Shown: positions 25,584-33,769 of the stretch, piece by piece
Numbering within the stretch: the first letter of the stretch is position 1
Layout: each line of letters begins with the position of its first letter
Assembly: GCA_017468395.1 (NCBI GenBank)
Contig: JAFUIR010000021.1
Span: 62,001-126,000, forward strand
Direction: 5' to 3'
Length of the DNA: 64,000 nucleotides
Source of the DNA: Lachnospiraceae bacterium
GTDB taxonomy: Bacteria > Bacillota > Clostridia > Lachnospirales > Lachnospiraceae
Made by a program: the position numbers and the translations under genes
Notes under the pieces: generated by a model
The model's database searches: none
What the model was told of the DNA's origin: nothing
The model's input: the letters and a program-made list of their open reading frames with translations, nothing else

Positions 25584-25612
25584 AAAAGGACAATTCCTAA
25601 GAATTGTCCTTT
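25584..25612 (-). terminator. Terminator after rplS
   Basis: A 12-bp perfect stem (25585-25596 with 25601-25612, AAAGGACAATTC/GAATTGTCCTTT) has a 4-base loop and is followed on the minus strand by TTTTCTCTTT. It lies 16 bases after the rplS stop. Confidence 0.85.
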
Positions 25613-25628
25613 CGTTAAGCATCATTAA

Positions 25629-25976
25629 TTATCTTACGATTTCTTTAACTTTTGCTTTCTTACCAACGCGGTCTCTCAAGTAGTTCAGTTTTGCACGTCT
25701 TACTTTACCACGTCTTACAACTTCGATTTTCTCTACGTTGGGGGAATGCAAAGGCCATGTTTTTTCAACGCCTACACCGTTAGAATTTTTTCTAACTGTG
25801 AAAGTTTCTCTGTTGCTACCGCCCTGTCTTTTCAGTACGATACCTTCAAAAACCTGGATTCTTTCGCGGTTACCTTCTTTGATTTTACCGTATACTTTAA
25901 CAGTATCACCTACGTTAAAATCAGCAACTGTTTCTTTGAGCTGTTCAGCTTCAATGCTTTTAATGATGTCGTTCAT
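25629..25976 (-). CDS. rplS: 50S ribosomal protein L19
   Basis: L19 lies at the 30S-50S interface. The 115-residue protein carries the expected [22 protein letters not shown] and [13 protein letters not shown], with [28 protein letters not shown] towards the C-terminus. It is separated from trmD by 144 bases containing its own promoter and leader, so it is uncoupled from the trmD operon at least in part. Confidence 0.98.
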   Translation of the reverse strand: MNDIIKSIEAEQLKETVADFNVGDTVKVYGKIKEGNRERIQVFEGIVLKRQGGSNRETFTVRKNSNGVGVEKTWPLHSPNVEKIEVVRRGKVRRAKLNYLRDRVGKKAKVKEIVR

Positions 25977-26080
25977 TTTATATCTCCTTCTTTCCTGGAT
26001 GTTCTTAATACACTTCGTAACAGAGGACCATCTCGTTTTCGCAACGCTAATACTTTACCATATACTTATCACAAATGCAA
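25977..26080 (-). promoter_or_regulatory. rplS promoter and possible L19 autoregulatory leader
   Basis: Minus strand TTGCAT (26080-26075), 17 bases, TAAAGT (26057-26052) with a TGG extension before the -10. The following leader of about 70 bases contains GATGGTCC and GAACATCC segments that could pair, in the place where Firmicutes carry the L19 leader motif. I cannot confirm the fold by eye; the promoter call is firmer than the leader call. Confidence 0.4.
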
Positions 26081-26120
26081 GAATTATTTGGTATTTTCTG
26101 CATTATTATTTGCATTATGG

Positions 26121-27590
26121 TTACTTTTTTTCAAACCAATACACCTTTCCTTTGGAAAAATACAGTCCCAGACTGCTTTGCAACGCCATGGAAACCTCAT
26201 TTTCCTCCTTAACCTGTCCAAAAGGTGTGTAGCCTTTTTCCAACTGCAAATTGATTATGAATGTTTCCAATGCCTTGCCGATTCCGCATTTGCGGTACTC
26301 CGGAAACACTTCCAGCATCCCACTGCTACCTTCCTCATGGATTCCCACAAATCCGGTAAGAACATCGCCTGCAAAAGCTCCGTACATACAGCCGTGGGCA
26401 ATTCTGCCTTGCACATAAGACATATCTGCATTTTCATAATGCCCGGAAACAGTCTCTACATGCTCCATTCCAAGGCTTCTGATTTCGATAGGCACCTCCT
26501 GCCCGTCCACCACTATAGCAGCCTTTACTGCGAGTAGCATCTCTTTACGGGTATAAACTGACTGATAGCACCCCATCACCAATTTCAGTCCCAAAACTTC
26601 CTGTGCAATTTCATTAATACATTCCTGATGGGAAACAAACATCCAATAGTCCTGATTTTGATTGTATTTCTCTATCTTGTCTTTGTTTTCTTCCAGAATT
26701 TTTCCCGCTGCTTCTTTTGTTTTGGCGGTCATCATAATTGCTCCGCTGACTTTATCCCGAAGAAGGACTCCGTCTTTTTCAAAATAGAGAATTTGCGCTT
26801 GTCCTCTGCGAATCAGTTCAATCATATCAATATGCAGAAGTTTGTCCTTCATAAGCATTTGTATACAGGCCTGGTCCCGTTCGTAAAGTTTGTATAAATC
26901 CGGTCTGCGCTCCTTGGTGCGCTTTATAGATTCTTCCAAACGCCATTCCCTGATTTTTTTATGGTCGCCGGAAAGCAGCACCTTCGGCACTTCTTTTCCC
27001 ATCCATGAAACAGGTCTTGAAAACTGGGGATATTCCAACAAATTTCCGTGAAAACTTTCTGTTTCTGCGGACACCTCGTTATTAAGCACTCCGGGCACCA
27101 AACGGGCAATAGAGTCAATCATGACCATGGCAGGAAGTTCCCCGCCGGTAAGTACATAGTCACCGATGGAAACATAATCTGTCACTATTTCTTCCAGCAC
27201 TCTTTCATCAATACCTTCATAGTGGCCGCAAAGGAAAATAAGTTCCTCTTCTTTGGCAAACTCTTCCGCCATGTGCTGGGTAAAGGGTGCTCCCTGTGGA
27301 GTGAGGTAGATGGTTCGAGGTTTCTTGTTTTTTCCGGATTTTGTGCCATTTTCACCACTAACACATACTGACTTCCACGCATCATAAACGGGCTGTGCCT
27401 GCATAAGCATGCCTGCGCCGCCGCCATAGGTATAATCATCCACTCTGTTATGCTTATTTGTTGTGAAATCACGAATATTTACAGCATCAATACTGATAAA
27501 TCCGTTTTCAGTAGCTCTTCCTAAAATGCTGGTGCCAAGTCCCTGTAAAATCATTTCGGGAAAGAGGGTCAAAACATGAAATTTCATCAT
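26121..27590 (-). CDS. trmD: tRNA (guanine37-N1)-methyltransferase fused to a GNAT acetyltransferase domain
   Basis: Residues 1 to about 238 are a complete TrmD, which methylates G37 of tRNAs to prevent frameshifting: FHVLTLFPEMI, RVDDYTYGGGAGM, CGHYEGIDERV, SIGDYVLTGGELPAM, and EWRLEESIKRTKERRPDL at the end. Normal TrmD stops here. The frame runs on for another 250 residues. The extension has FRSLGM-like GNAT strands and an acetyl-CoA loop in EVFPEYRKCGIGKALE (433-438 RKCGIG), like FR47-type acetyltransferases. No stop or frameshift separates the parts. The acetyltransferase substrate is unknown. Operon: rpsP-khpA-rimM-trmD. Confidence 0.93.
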   Translation of the reverse strand: MMKFHVLTLFPEMILQGLGTSILGRATENGFISIDAVNIRDFTTNKHNRVDDYTYGGGAGMLMQAQPVYDAWKSVCVSGENGTKSGKNKKPRTIYLTPQGAPFTQHMAEEFAKEEELIFLCGHYEGIDERVLEEIVTDYVSIGDYVLTGGELPAMVMIDSIARLVPGVLNNEVSAETESFHGNLLEYPQFSRPVSWMGKEVPKVLLSGDHKKIREWRLEESIKRTKERRPDLYKLYERDQACIQMLMKDKLLHIDMIELIRRGQAQILYFEKDGVLLRDKVSGAIMMTAKTKEAAGKILEENKDKIEKYNQNQDYWMFVSHQECINEIAQEVLGLKLVMGCYQSVYTRKEMLLAVKAAIVVDGQEVPIEIRSLGMEHVETVSGHYENADMSYVQGRIAHGCMYGAFAGDVLTGFVGIHEEGSSGMLEVFPEYRKCGIGKALETFIINLQLEKGYTPFGQVKEENEVSMALQSSLGLYFSKGKVYWFEKK

Positions 27591-27617
27591 TGTTTCTCCA
27601 AATAATTTATTATAATA

Positions 27618-28127
27618 CTAGTCAAGTAATCCGTCCATCAAATGAATGGTCATTTTGCCTGCTTCCACATCCACATCCAAAACACATTCTTTAATAGCAG
27701 GAATCAGAACTTCCCCACCATTTTTCATGGAGATGGTATACACATCATTGGCACCTGTCTGTATAACTTCCGTCAACGTACCAAATTCCGTTCCGTCCTC
27801 CAAGTAAACCTGCAAGCCTTCCAAATCCGCAATAAAATATTCGTCTTTGCGAAGTCTCACAGCATGTTCCCTGTCTACATAGAGATTCTTTCCCTTGTAT
27901 CTTTCGATATCATTTATATTATCAAAACCTTTGAATTTCAATATGACAAACTGTTTGAAAAATTTGACACCTTCAATTTCCAAAGTTACTTGTTCTTTTC
28001 CTGTATCCAAAATCACATTTTTAAGTCTGCGGAAACGCTTTGGGTCATCTGTTGTAGGAAATACCTTTACTTCCCCGCGCACGCCATGGGTTGATGTAAT
28101 CGCCCCAACCTGTAATAATTGTTCCAT
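27618..28127 (-). CDS. rimM: 16S rRNA processing protein RimM
   Basis: RimM helps assemble the head of the 30S subunit by binding S19. The 169-residue protein has the N-terminal [23 protein letters not shown], followed by a PRC-barrel domain ([29 protein letters not shown]). The frame is open to 28163, but the ATG at 28127, with an AGAGG Shine-Dalgarno, begins the conserved sequence. A terminator-like hairpin lies between khpA and this gene, so rimM-trmD may be expressed less than rpsP. Confidence 0.96.
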   Translation of the reverse strand: MEQLLQVGAITSTHGVRGEVKVFPTTDDPKRFRRLKNVILDTGKEQVTLEIEGVKFFKQFVILKFKGFDNINDIERYKGKNLYVDREHAVRLRKDEYFIADLEGLQVYLEDGTEFGTLTEVIQTGANDVYTISMKNGGEVLIPAIKECVLDVDVEAGKMTIHLMDGLLD

Positions 28128-28161
28128 TTTATCCTCTTTCTTTGATAACTCACAAATAACC

Positions 28162-28189
28162 AAAAAGGGACACTGTTAAAAGTGTCCCT
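28162..28189 (-). terminator. Attenuating terminator between khpA and rimM
   Basis: A 9-bp stem (28166-28174 with 28181-28189, AGGGACACT/AGTGTCCCT), 6-base loop, then TTTTT on the minus strand. It starts seven bases after the khpA stop. With no promoter visible in the 40 bases before rimM, it likely works as a partial terminator that lowers rimM-trmD relative to rpsP. Confidence 0.75.
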
Positions 28190-28196
28190 GATTTTC

Positions 28197-28424
28197 TTAG
28201 ATGATCTCTACATCCACTCTCTTATTGTCTTTGGATGATGCTGCTTTCACAACAGAGCGGATTGCTTTGGCGATTCTACCCTGTTTACCGATTACTTTAC
28301 CCATATCTGCGGGTGCAACATGAAGTTCAACAGTGACATTTTTTCCTTCTGCCTTTTCTGTTACAACAACTTCCTCCGGATTATCAACAAGGGCTTTTGC
28401 AATAACTTCAACTAATTCCTTCAT
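28197..28424 (-). CDS. khpA: KH-domain RNA-binding protein KhpA (YlqC)
   Basis: This 75-residue protein is a single type II KH domain with the GxxG-type loop in VGKVIGKQGRIAKAIRSVVKAA. KhpA partners with KhpB/Jag and binds many RNAs; in Firmicutes it affects cell elongation and division. It lies in the classical rpsP-khpA-rimM-trmD order. Confidence 0.95.
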   Translation of the reverse strand: MKELVEVIAKALVDNPEEVVVTEKAEGKNVTVELHVAPADMGKVIGKQGRIAKAIRSVVKAASSKDNKRVDVEII

Positions 28425-28478
28425 AATCCACCTCCAAAATCCATCAACAAATTCTTTTACAAACTACACAAGAAAAAC

Positions 28479-28724
28479 TTATTTCTCAATACCAGCCTGT
28501 TTGAAGAGTTTGCCAACGATTTCTGTAGGCTGAGCACCATTTGCAAGCCATTTTTTAGCCAGTTCTTCGTTTACTTTTACTGTGCAAGGCTCTGTGCTGG
28601 GATCATAAGTACCGATCTCCTCGATGCATCTGCCGTCTCTGGGGGAACGAGAATCTGCTACAACGATTCTATAAAAAGGAGCTTTCTTCTGTCCCATTCT
28701 TCTTAATCTGATTTTTACTGCCAT
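28479..28724 (-). CDS. rpsP: 30S ribosomal protein S16
   Basis: S16 is an early 30S assembly protein. The 81 residues show [30 protein letters not shown] and [12 protein letters not shown], standard for the family, ending in LFKQAGIEK. The gene is 78 bp downstream of ffh without an obvious terminator, so ylxM-ffh-rpsP are probably one unit. Confidence 0.98.
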   Translation of the reverse strand: MAVKIRLRRMGQKKAPFYRIVVADSRSPRDGRCIEEIGTYDPSTEPCTVKVNEELAKKWLANGAQPTEIVGKLFKQAGIEK

Positions 28725-28802
28725 TTCTTTTTACCTCCAACGTATTGTTTGAAAAATTAATATTTATCTATGATAAGCAATCCGAGTTTCCCAAAGCATA
28801 TG

Positions 28803-30170
28803 CTAAAAAGGAAATCTTCCGCCTCCCATACCACCAAACATTCCTCTGCCGCGTTTTCCCATACCGCCGCCAAACTGTTTCATCATTTTCTGGCTTTGTT
28901 CAAACTGTTTGATAAAACGGTTTACCACTGCAATATCAACGCCTGCACCTTTTGCAATACGGTGCTTTCTGCGAGGATTTAATAATTTCGGGTTTCTTCT
29001 CTCCTGGGGTGTCATGGAAAGAACAATAGCCTCCATATGAGCTAATTTCTTTTCATCCACCATGGATTCGATGTCACCCATTTTGCTGCCCATACCGGGC
29101 ATCATACTAAGCAGGGAACTGATGCCGCCCATTTTACGCATCTGCTTCATGCTTTCCAGGTAATCTTCAAAATCGAATTTCCCTTTCTTCATGCGGGAAG
29201 CCATTTCTTTTTCTTTCTGCTCGTCTATTTCCAGATTGGCTTCCTGCACCTTGTCAATAAGGGAAAGCACATCACCCATACCAAGGATTCTGCTGGCCAT
29301 TCTGTCAGGATAAAACTGTTCCATATCGGAAAGTTTCTCTCCCATACCTACATAAAGAATAGGTTTTCCTGTAACTGCTTTGACGGAAAGTGCCGCACCA
29401 CCTCTGGTATCACCATCCATTTTGGAAAGGATAACACCGTCAATGCCCACTTTTTCATCAAACTCTTTTGCCACATTTACTGCGTCCTGACCGGTCATGG
29501 CATCCACTACAAGGAGCGTCTGATGCACTTCGATTTCGGCTTTGATTTCCTGCAGTTCCGCCATCATGTCTTCATCGATATGAAGCCGTCCGGCGGTATC
29601 TATGATAACTACATTGTGACCATTCTTTTTGGCATGCTCCATGGCAGCCTTTGCAATATCCACAGGCTTATGACCTGTTCCCATGGAGAAAACATCAACT
29701 TCCTGTTTTTCTCCGTTTATCTGAAGTTGTTCGATAGCTGCGGGACGATATACGTCACAGGCTACCAACAGTGATTTTTTCCCTTTTAATTTAAACTTGC
29801 CTGCCAATTTTGCGGTAGCGGTTGTCTTACCTGCACCTTGCAGACCTGCCATCATAACAACGGTAATGGACTTTCCGGGCTGAAACTGTACCTCTGTGGT
29901 TTCGCTTCCCATCAGAGCAATCATTTCCTCGTTTACAATCTTAATAACCATCTGTCCGGGATTAAGACCATTCATTACGTCCGCACCGATGGCTCTCTCT
30001 TCCACCGCCTTGACAAACTGCTTTACAACCTTAAAGTTTACGTCCGCCTCTAACAGCGCCATTTTTACTTCTTTTAAGGCTGCCTTGACATCATCCTCAG
30101 TCAAACGTCCCTTGCTTCTTAAGTTTTTAAATACATTTTGCAATTTGTCCGTTAAACTTTCAAATGCCAT
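28803..30170 (-). CDS. ffh: Signal recognition particle GTPase Ffh
   Basis: Ffh binds signal sequences of nascent membrane proteins together with 4.5S/6S RNA. The 455 residues comprise the N domain, the G domain (GLQGAGKTT, DTAGRLHIDE, SKMDGDTRGG) and the C-terminal Met-rich M domain with MRKMGGISSLLSMMPGMG, ending in a glycine-rich tail. It follows ylxM by four bases. FtsY, its receptor, is also in this window (32819-33751). Confidence 0.98.
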   Translation of the reverse strand: MAFESLTDKLQNVFKNLRSKGRLTEDDVKAALKEVKMALLEADVNFKVVKQFVKAVEERAIGADVMNGLNPGQMVIKIVNEEMIALMGSETTEVQFQPGKSITVVMMAGLQGAGKTTATAKLAGKFKLKGKKSLLVACDVYRPAAIEQLQINGEKQEVDVFSMGTGHKPVDIAKAAMEHAKKNGHNVVIIDTAGRLHIDEDMMAELQEIKAEIEVHQTLLVVDAMTGQDAVNVAKEFDEKVGIDGVILSKMDGDTRGGAALSVKAVTGKPILYVGMGEKLSDMEQFYPDRMASRILGMGDVLSLIDKVQEANLEIDEQKEKEMASRMKKGKFDFEDYLESMKQMRKMGGISSLLSMMPGMGSKMGDIESMVDEKKLAHMEAIVLSMTPQERRNPKLLNPRRKHRIAKGAGVDIAVVNRFIKQFEQSQKMMKQFGGGMGKRGRGMFGGMGGGRFPF

Positions 30171-30174
30171 TTGG

Positions 30175-30543
30175 TTATAACTCCTCTATCAACTGCTTGG
30201 ATAACTCTTTGATTTGTTCGATTTTGTTAAGGTTTGCCCCTGCTTTTGGAACATTTGATTTTTCCTCTCCAAGTTCACATGCCAACTTGTGAATCTCACC
30301 GGCCGTTTTCTTCGTTTCCTGAAAGCGTTCCAGCAAATGAAGTTTTTCCTCGTACTCCTGTAAAATCCGGTCGCATCTTTTTATCAAATCATGGACACCC
30401 TGTCTGCTGATGCCTGCCTCCTGCGCTATTTCGCTTAAGGACAAATCATTGTAAACAGCGTCTTCATAAATCTTTCTCTGATGCTCCGTAAGCAGTTCGC
30501 CGTAAAAATCATACAGCAGTCCCTGTTCAAAAATCTTTTCCAT
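30175..30543 (-). CDS. ylxM: YlxM-family DNA/RNA-binding protein associated with the SRP
   Basis: This 122-residue protein has a helix-turn-helix of the sigma-region-4 type (LSEIAQEAGISRQGVHDLIKR). YlxM homologues stimulate SRP GTPase activity and bind SRP RNA in streptococci. The frame is open to 30591, but the ATG at 30543 with an AAAGGTGG Shine-Dalgarno matches the family start MEKIFEQGLLYDFYGELL. It opens the ffh operon from a strong promoter directly upstream. Confidence 0.93.
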   Translation of the reverse strand: MEKIFEQGLLYDFYGELLTEHQRKIYEDAVYNDLSLSEIAQEAGISRQGVHDLIKRCDRILQEYEEKLHLLERFQETKKTAGEIHKLACELGEEKSNVPKAGANLNKIEQIKELSKQLIEEL

Positions 30544-30562
30544 ATCTGTTACCACCTTTAGC

Positions 30563-30591
30563 ATCATACACGAAAAGAAATAAGGTGTCAA
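30563..30591 (-). promoter_or_regulatory. Sigma-A promoter of ylxM-ffh, -35 inside the preceding terminator
   Basis: Minus strand TTGACA (30591-30586), 17 bases, TATGAT (30568-30563). The -35 hexamer is part of the 3' arm of the terminator hairpin of the YitT-family gene, so terminator and promoter are fused. Confidence 0.85.
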
Positions 30592-30612
30592 GTATTTTTT
30601 CTTGACACCTTA
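30581..30612 (-). terminator. Terminator of the YitT-family gene
   Basis: A 12-bp stem (30581-30592 with 30601-30612; TAAGGTGTCAAG on both strands by symmetry) has an 8-base A-rich loop and is followed on the minus strand by TTTCTTTTC. It lies nine bases after the gene's stop codon. Confidence 0.8.
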
Positions 30613-30620
30613 CATATTTC

Positions 30621-31484
30621 CTACAACTTCTCGCTGAAATAACTCTTGTACCCTTCCCCGTAAATTTCGCTGGCACTGCTGACAATCATAAATGCCATAG
30701 GGTCTTCCTCTTTCACGATGCTCTCCGCTTTATGATAAACCTGTTTTTTTATGACACACATAATGACCTTCTTTTCCTTGCCGCTGTATGCACCGTATCC
30801 CTGCATATGGGTCACCCCAAGGTCCAATTCTTCCAGAAATCTTGCAGTCAGTTCTTCCGATTTATCACTGATAATATAAAGCAGTTTTGCTCCGTCCTTT
30901 CCGTAAAGCACCAAATCAAGGACTTTGGATGTGACAAGTACGGAAAGCCCCGCATACAAAGCCCTGTCTATATCCTTAAACACCAAAATGGAGCATACAA
31001 TAATCGTACAGTCTATGATGAGAAATAACGCGCCTGTTTTCAAATGCGGAAAACGAAGCCGGAGCAACTTGATAATAATATCTGTTCCTCCCGTGGTCGC
31101 GCCCCGCTTAAATACTGTTCCGATGGAAACCGCAACCAATGCCCCGCCAACCGCAGCCGCCAAAAAAGGTTCTTCGGTCAAAGGACCGTATGCTGCAAAA
31201 ATATTAGTAAAAACAGAAACAAGTAAAATACAGTAAATGGTGGATACCAAAAAACGAAAACCAAATTTCCACAAGCCCAGCATCAAAATGGGAATATTAA
31301 AAAGCAAAAACAATGTACCTGTTTCTACCGGAATCACACGGCTTAAAATGATGGATATACCCGAAACTCCGCCGGGTGCCAAATTATTGGGGTCTAAAAG
31401 CAGACTGATTGCCGCTGCATAACAGATGGCCGCCAGTGCAATTATCAAATAATCCATGACTTTCTTTTTCCAAGTTTTTTTCAT
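30621..31484 (-). CDS. YitT-family membrane protein (DUF161 + DUF2179)
   Basis: A 287-residue integral membrane protein with five or six helices, glycine-rich loops typical of the family (NLAPGGVSGIS, FKRGATTGGTDI) and a C-terminal cytosolic DUF2179 domain of about 85 residues (LLYIISDKSEELTARFLEELDLGVTHMQGYGAYSG). The function is unknown. The frame reaches 31529, but the ATG at 31484 has a GGAAGGAG Shine-Dalgarno and is chosen. Flanked by terminators on both sides, so it is a single-gene unit; its own promoter was not recognised. Confidence 0.88.
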   Translation of the reverse strand: MKKTWKKKVMDYLIIALAAICYAAAISLLLDPNNLAPGGVSGISIILSRVIPVETGTLFLLFNIPILMLGLWKFGFRFLVSTIYCILLVSVFTNIFAAYGPLTEEPFLAAAVGGALVAVSIGTVFKRGATTGGTDIIIKLLRLRFPHLKTGALFLIIDCTIIVCSILVFKDIDRALYAGLSVLVTSKVLDLVLYGKDGAKLLYIISDKSEELTARFLEELDLGVTHMQGYGAYSGKEKKVIMCVIKKQVYHKAESIVKEEDPMAFMIVSSASEIYGEGYKSYFSEKL

Positions 31485-31515
31485 AAGCACTCCTTCCCGA
31501 AAAATGATATTTTCG

Positions 31516-31549
31516 AAAAAAATCCGCATATATAATATATGCGGATTTT
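31516..31549 (-). terminator. Terminator of the plsX-ilvA operon
   Basis: A 14-bp perfect stem (31519-31532 with 31536-31549, AAAATCCGCATATA/TATATGCGGATTTT) with a 3-base loop, followed on the minus strand by seven T. Confidence 0.9.
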
Positions 31550-31584
31550 ATCAGCGTTATCCTTTTAAGAAATAACACTTCTTT

Positions 31585-32796
31585 TTAAATGTTTGTGGCT
31601 TTCAGTTTGGGCTGATAACCTTCTTTTTCCAAAGCAGACATAATCTGTGCCTTGTGGTCTGTGCCAAAAGCCTCCATGGTGATACGCAGTTCCACTGCTG
31701 CACTTCTGTTTGTGGATACAAACTGGTTGTGCTCCAGTTTAATAACATTACCGCTTTCTTTTGCAATAATACCGGAAACTCTGCAAAGTTCGCCGGGCTT
31801 ATCGGGAAGCAGCACGGAAACCGTGAAAATTCTGTCTCTGAAAATCAGTCCCTGCTGTACAACGGAAGACATGGTGATAATATCCATATTACCGCCGCTT
31901 AAAATAGAAACAATCTTTTTGCCTTTTACATCTAAATGTTTTAGTGCTGCCACCGTAAGAAGACCGGAGTTTTCCACTACCATTTTATGATTTTCCACCA
32001 TATCAAGGAAGGAAACTACCAACTCCTTATCATCCACGGTAATAATATCATCCAGATTTTCCTGAATGTAAGGAAACAACTTAGAACCCGGAGTTTTTAC
32101 AGCCGTACCATCCGCAATGGTGCTTACAGCGGGCAGTGTTACCACTTTTCCCTGACGGATAGATTCCTGCATACAGTTTGCACCTGCGGGTTCCACACCG
32201 ATTACTTTAATATTGGGATTCAGCATTTTGGCCAGTGTGGAAACACCTGTTGCCAGGCCGCCGCCACCGATTGGTACCAATATATAATCCACCAAAGGAA
32301 GTTCTTTAAAAATCTCCATAGCAATGGTTCCCTGTCCGGTAGCCACTGTCAAATCATCAAAAGGATGAATAAAGGTATATCCGTTCTCCTTCGCCAATTC
32401 CAACGCCTTTGCACAAGCCTCGTCATAGACATCGCCGTAAAGAACTACCTGTGCTCCGTAACTTTTTGTGCGGTTTACTTTCATAAGTGGTGTACCGGTA
32501 GGCATAACGATGGTTGCCTTAGCACCGTAGCATTTTGCCGCATAAGCAACGCCCTGGGCATGGTTTCCTGCCGATGCGGTAATGAGACCTTTTTGTCTCT
32601 CTTCATCGGAAAGTGTGCTCATTTTGTAATAGGCACCGCGCACCTTATAAGCACCGGTAAACTGCATGTTTTCCGGTTTCAAAAAGACTCTGTTTCCGGT
32701 CTGCTGGCTTAAATAGTCACTAAAAATCAACTTCGTCTCTAAGGTTACTCTTTTCACCACCTCTGAAGCTTCTTCAAATTTCTCTAAAGATAACAT
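31585..32796 (-). CDS. ilvA: Threonine ammonia-lyase (threonine deaminase)
   Basis: This PLP enzyme converts threonine to 2-oxobutanoate and ammonia, either for isoleucine synthesis or threonine catabolism. The 403 residues show the PLP lysine in FTGAYKVRGA, SAGNHAQGVAYAA, the phosphate-binding loop PIGGGGLATG and a C-terminal ACT domain from about residue 325 (TVSVLLPDKPGELCRVSGIIA). It is shorter than the two-ACT biosynthetic form and resembles the single-ACT TdcB-like type. It lies 22 bp after ftsY, at the end of an operon otherwise devoted to lipid, chromosome and secretion functions. Confidence 0.93.
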   Translation of the reverse strand: MLSLEKFEEASEVVKRVTLETKLIFSDYLSQQTGNRVFLKPENMQFTGAYKVRGAYYKMSTLSDEERQKGLITASAGNHAQGVAYAAKCYGAKATIVMPTGTPLMKVNRTKSYGAQVVLYGDVYDEACAKALELAKENGYTFIHPFDDLTVATGQGTIAMEIFKELPLVDYILVPIGGGGLATGVSTLAKMLNPNIKVIGVEPAGANCMQESIRQGKVVTLPAVSTIADGTAVKTPGSKLFPYIQENLDDIITVDDKELVVSFLDMVENHKMVVENSGLLTVAALKHLDVKGKKIVSILSGGNMDIITMSSVVQQGLIFRDRIFTVSVLLPDKPGELCRVSGIIAKESGNVIKLEHNQFVSTNRSAAVELRITMEAFGTDHKAQIMSALEKEGYQPKLKATNI

Positions 32797-32818
32797 TTCC
32801 TTATAGTTCCTTCCCTGA

Positions 32819-33751
32819 TTATTCCTTTACATCAAACAAAGCGTTTACAAATTCGTCCGAGTTAAACTTTTGTAAATCTTCAATGGTCTCACCCACACCG
32901 ATAAACTTCACCGGCACATGGAGTTCGGACTGAATCGCCACTGCAATACCGCCCTTTGCCGTTCCGTCCATCTTGGTCAGAATAATACCCGTAAGATCCG
33001 CCACTTCCCCAAATTCTCTTGCCTGGGCAAGGGCATTTTGTCCTGTAGTACCGTCCAGAACAATGAGATTTTCCCTGTGGGCATTAGGGAATTCCCTGTC
33101 AATAATACGGTTCATCTTTTTCAACTCTTCCATAAGATTTTTCTTATTGTGAAGACGTCCCGCAGTATCACACAAAAGCACATCGCAGTTTCTTGCTTTT
33201 GCGGCACTTACGGCATCAAATACCACACTGGCAGGGTCAGAACCTTCTTTGGCACTGATAATTTCAACGCCGGCTCTGTGCGCCCACTCTGTAAGTTGTT
33301 CTGCAGCCGCTGCGCGGAAAGTATCCGCCGCCGCAATAAGCACCTTCCGGCCCTGGTCTTTTAATTTGCCTGCCAGTTTGCCAACGGAGGTGGTTTTGCC
33401 TACACCGTTTACACCGATTACCAAAATCACAGACTGCTTGTTTTCAAATTCATAAGCAGTTTCTCCTACCTGCATTTGTTCTTTGATACTGTCAATCAGC
33501 AGTTGTTTACAATCTGCGGGCTCTTTTATGTGTTTTTCCTTTACCTGTGTCTTCAAGCGGCTGATAATCTCACTGGTGGCTTTCACACCGATATCACCCA
33601 TAATCAGGATTTCTTCCAATTCCTCATAAAAATCATCATCAATGGATGAAAATCCGCTAAACACATTGTCAATCCCTTTGACAATATTGTCTCTGGTCTT
33701 GCTTAAACCAGCCTTTAACCGGGAAAAAAAGCCTTTCTTTTCCTCGCTCAT
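32819..33751 (-). CDS. ftsY: Signal recognition particle receptor FtsY
   Basis: FtsY docks SRP-ribosome complexes at the membrane. The 310-residue form has a short basic N-terminus (FFSRLKAGLSKTRDN) instead of the long acidic A domain of E. coli, then the N and G domains: VIGVNGVGKTTS, AADTFRAAAAEQL, CDTAGRLHNKKNL, LTKMDGTAKGG and GVGETIEDL. It follows smc by 18 bp. Confidence 0.98.
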   Translation of the reverse strand: MSEEKKGFFSRLKAGLSKTRDNIVKGIDNVFSGFSSIDDDFYEELEEILIMGDIGVKATSEIISRLKTQVKEKHIKEPADCKQLLIDSIKEQMQVGETAYEFENKQSVILVIGVNGVGKTTSVGKLAGKLKDQGRKVLIAAADTFRAAAAEQLTEWAHRAGVEIISAKEGSDPASVVFDAVSAAKARNCDVLLCDTAGRLHNKKNLMEELKKMNRIIDREFPNAHRENLIVLDGTTGQNALAQAREFGEVADLTGIILTKMDGTAKGGIAVAIQSELHVPVKFIGVGETIEDLQKFNSDEFVNALFDVKE

Positions 33752-33769
33752 GGAAAATCCTCCTAAAAT

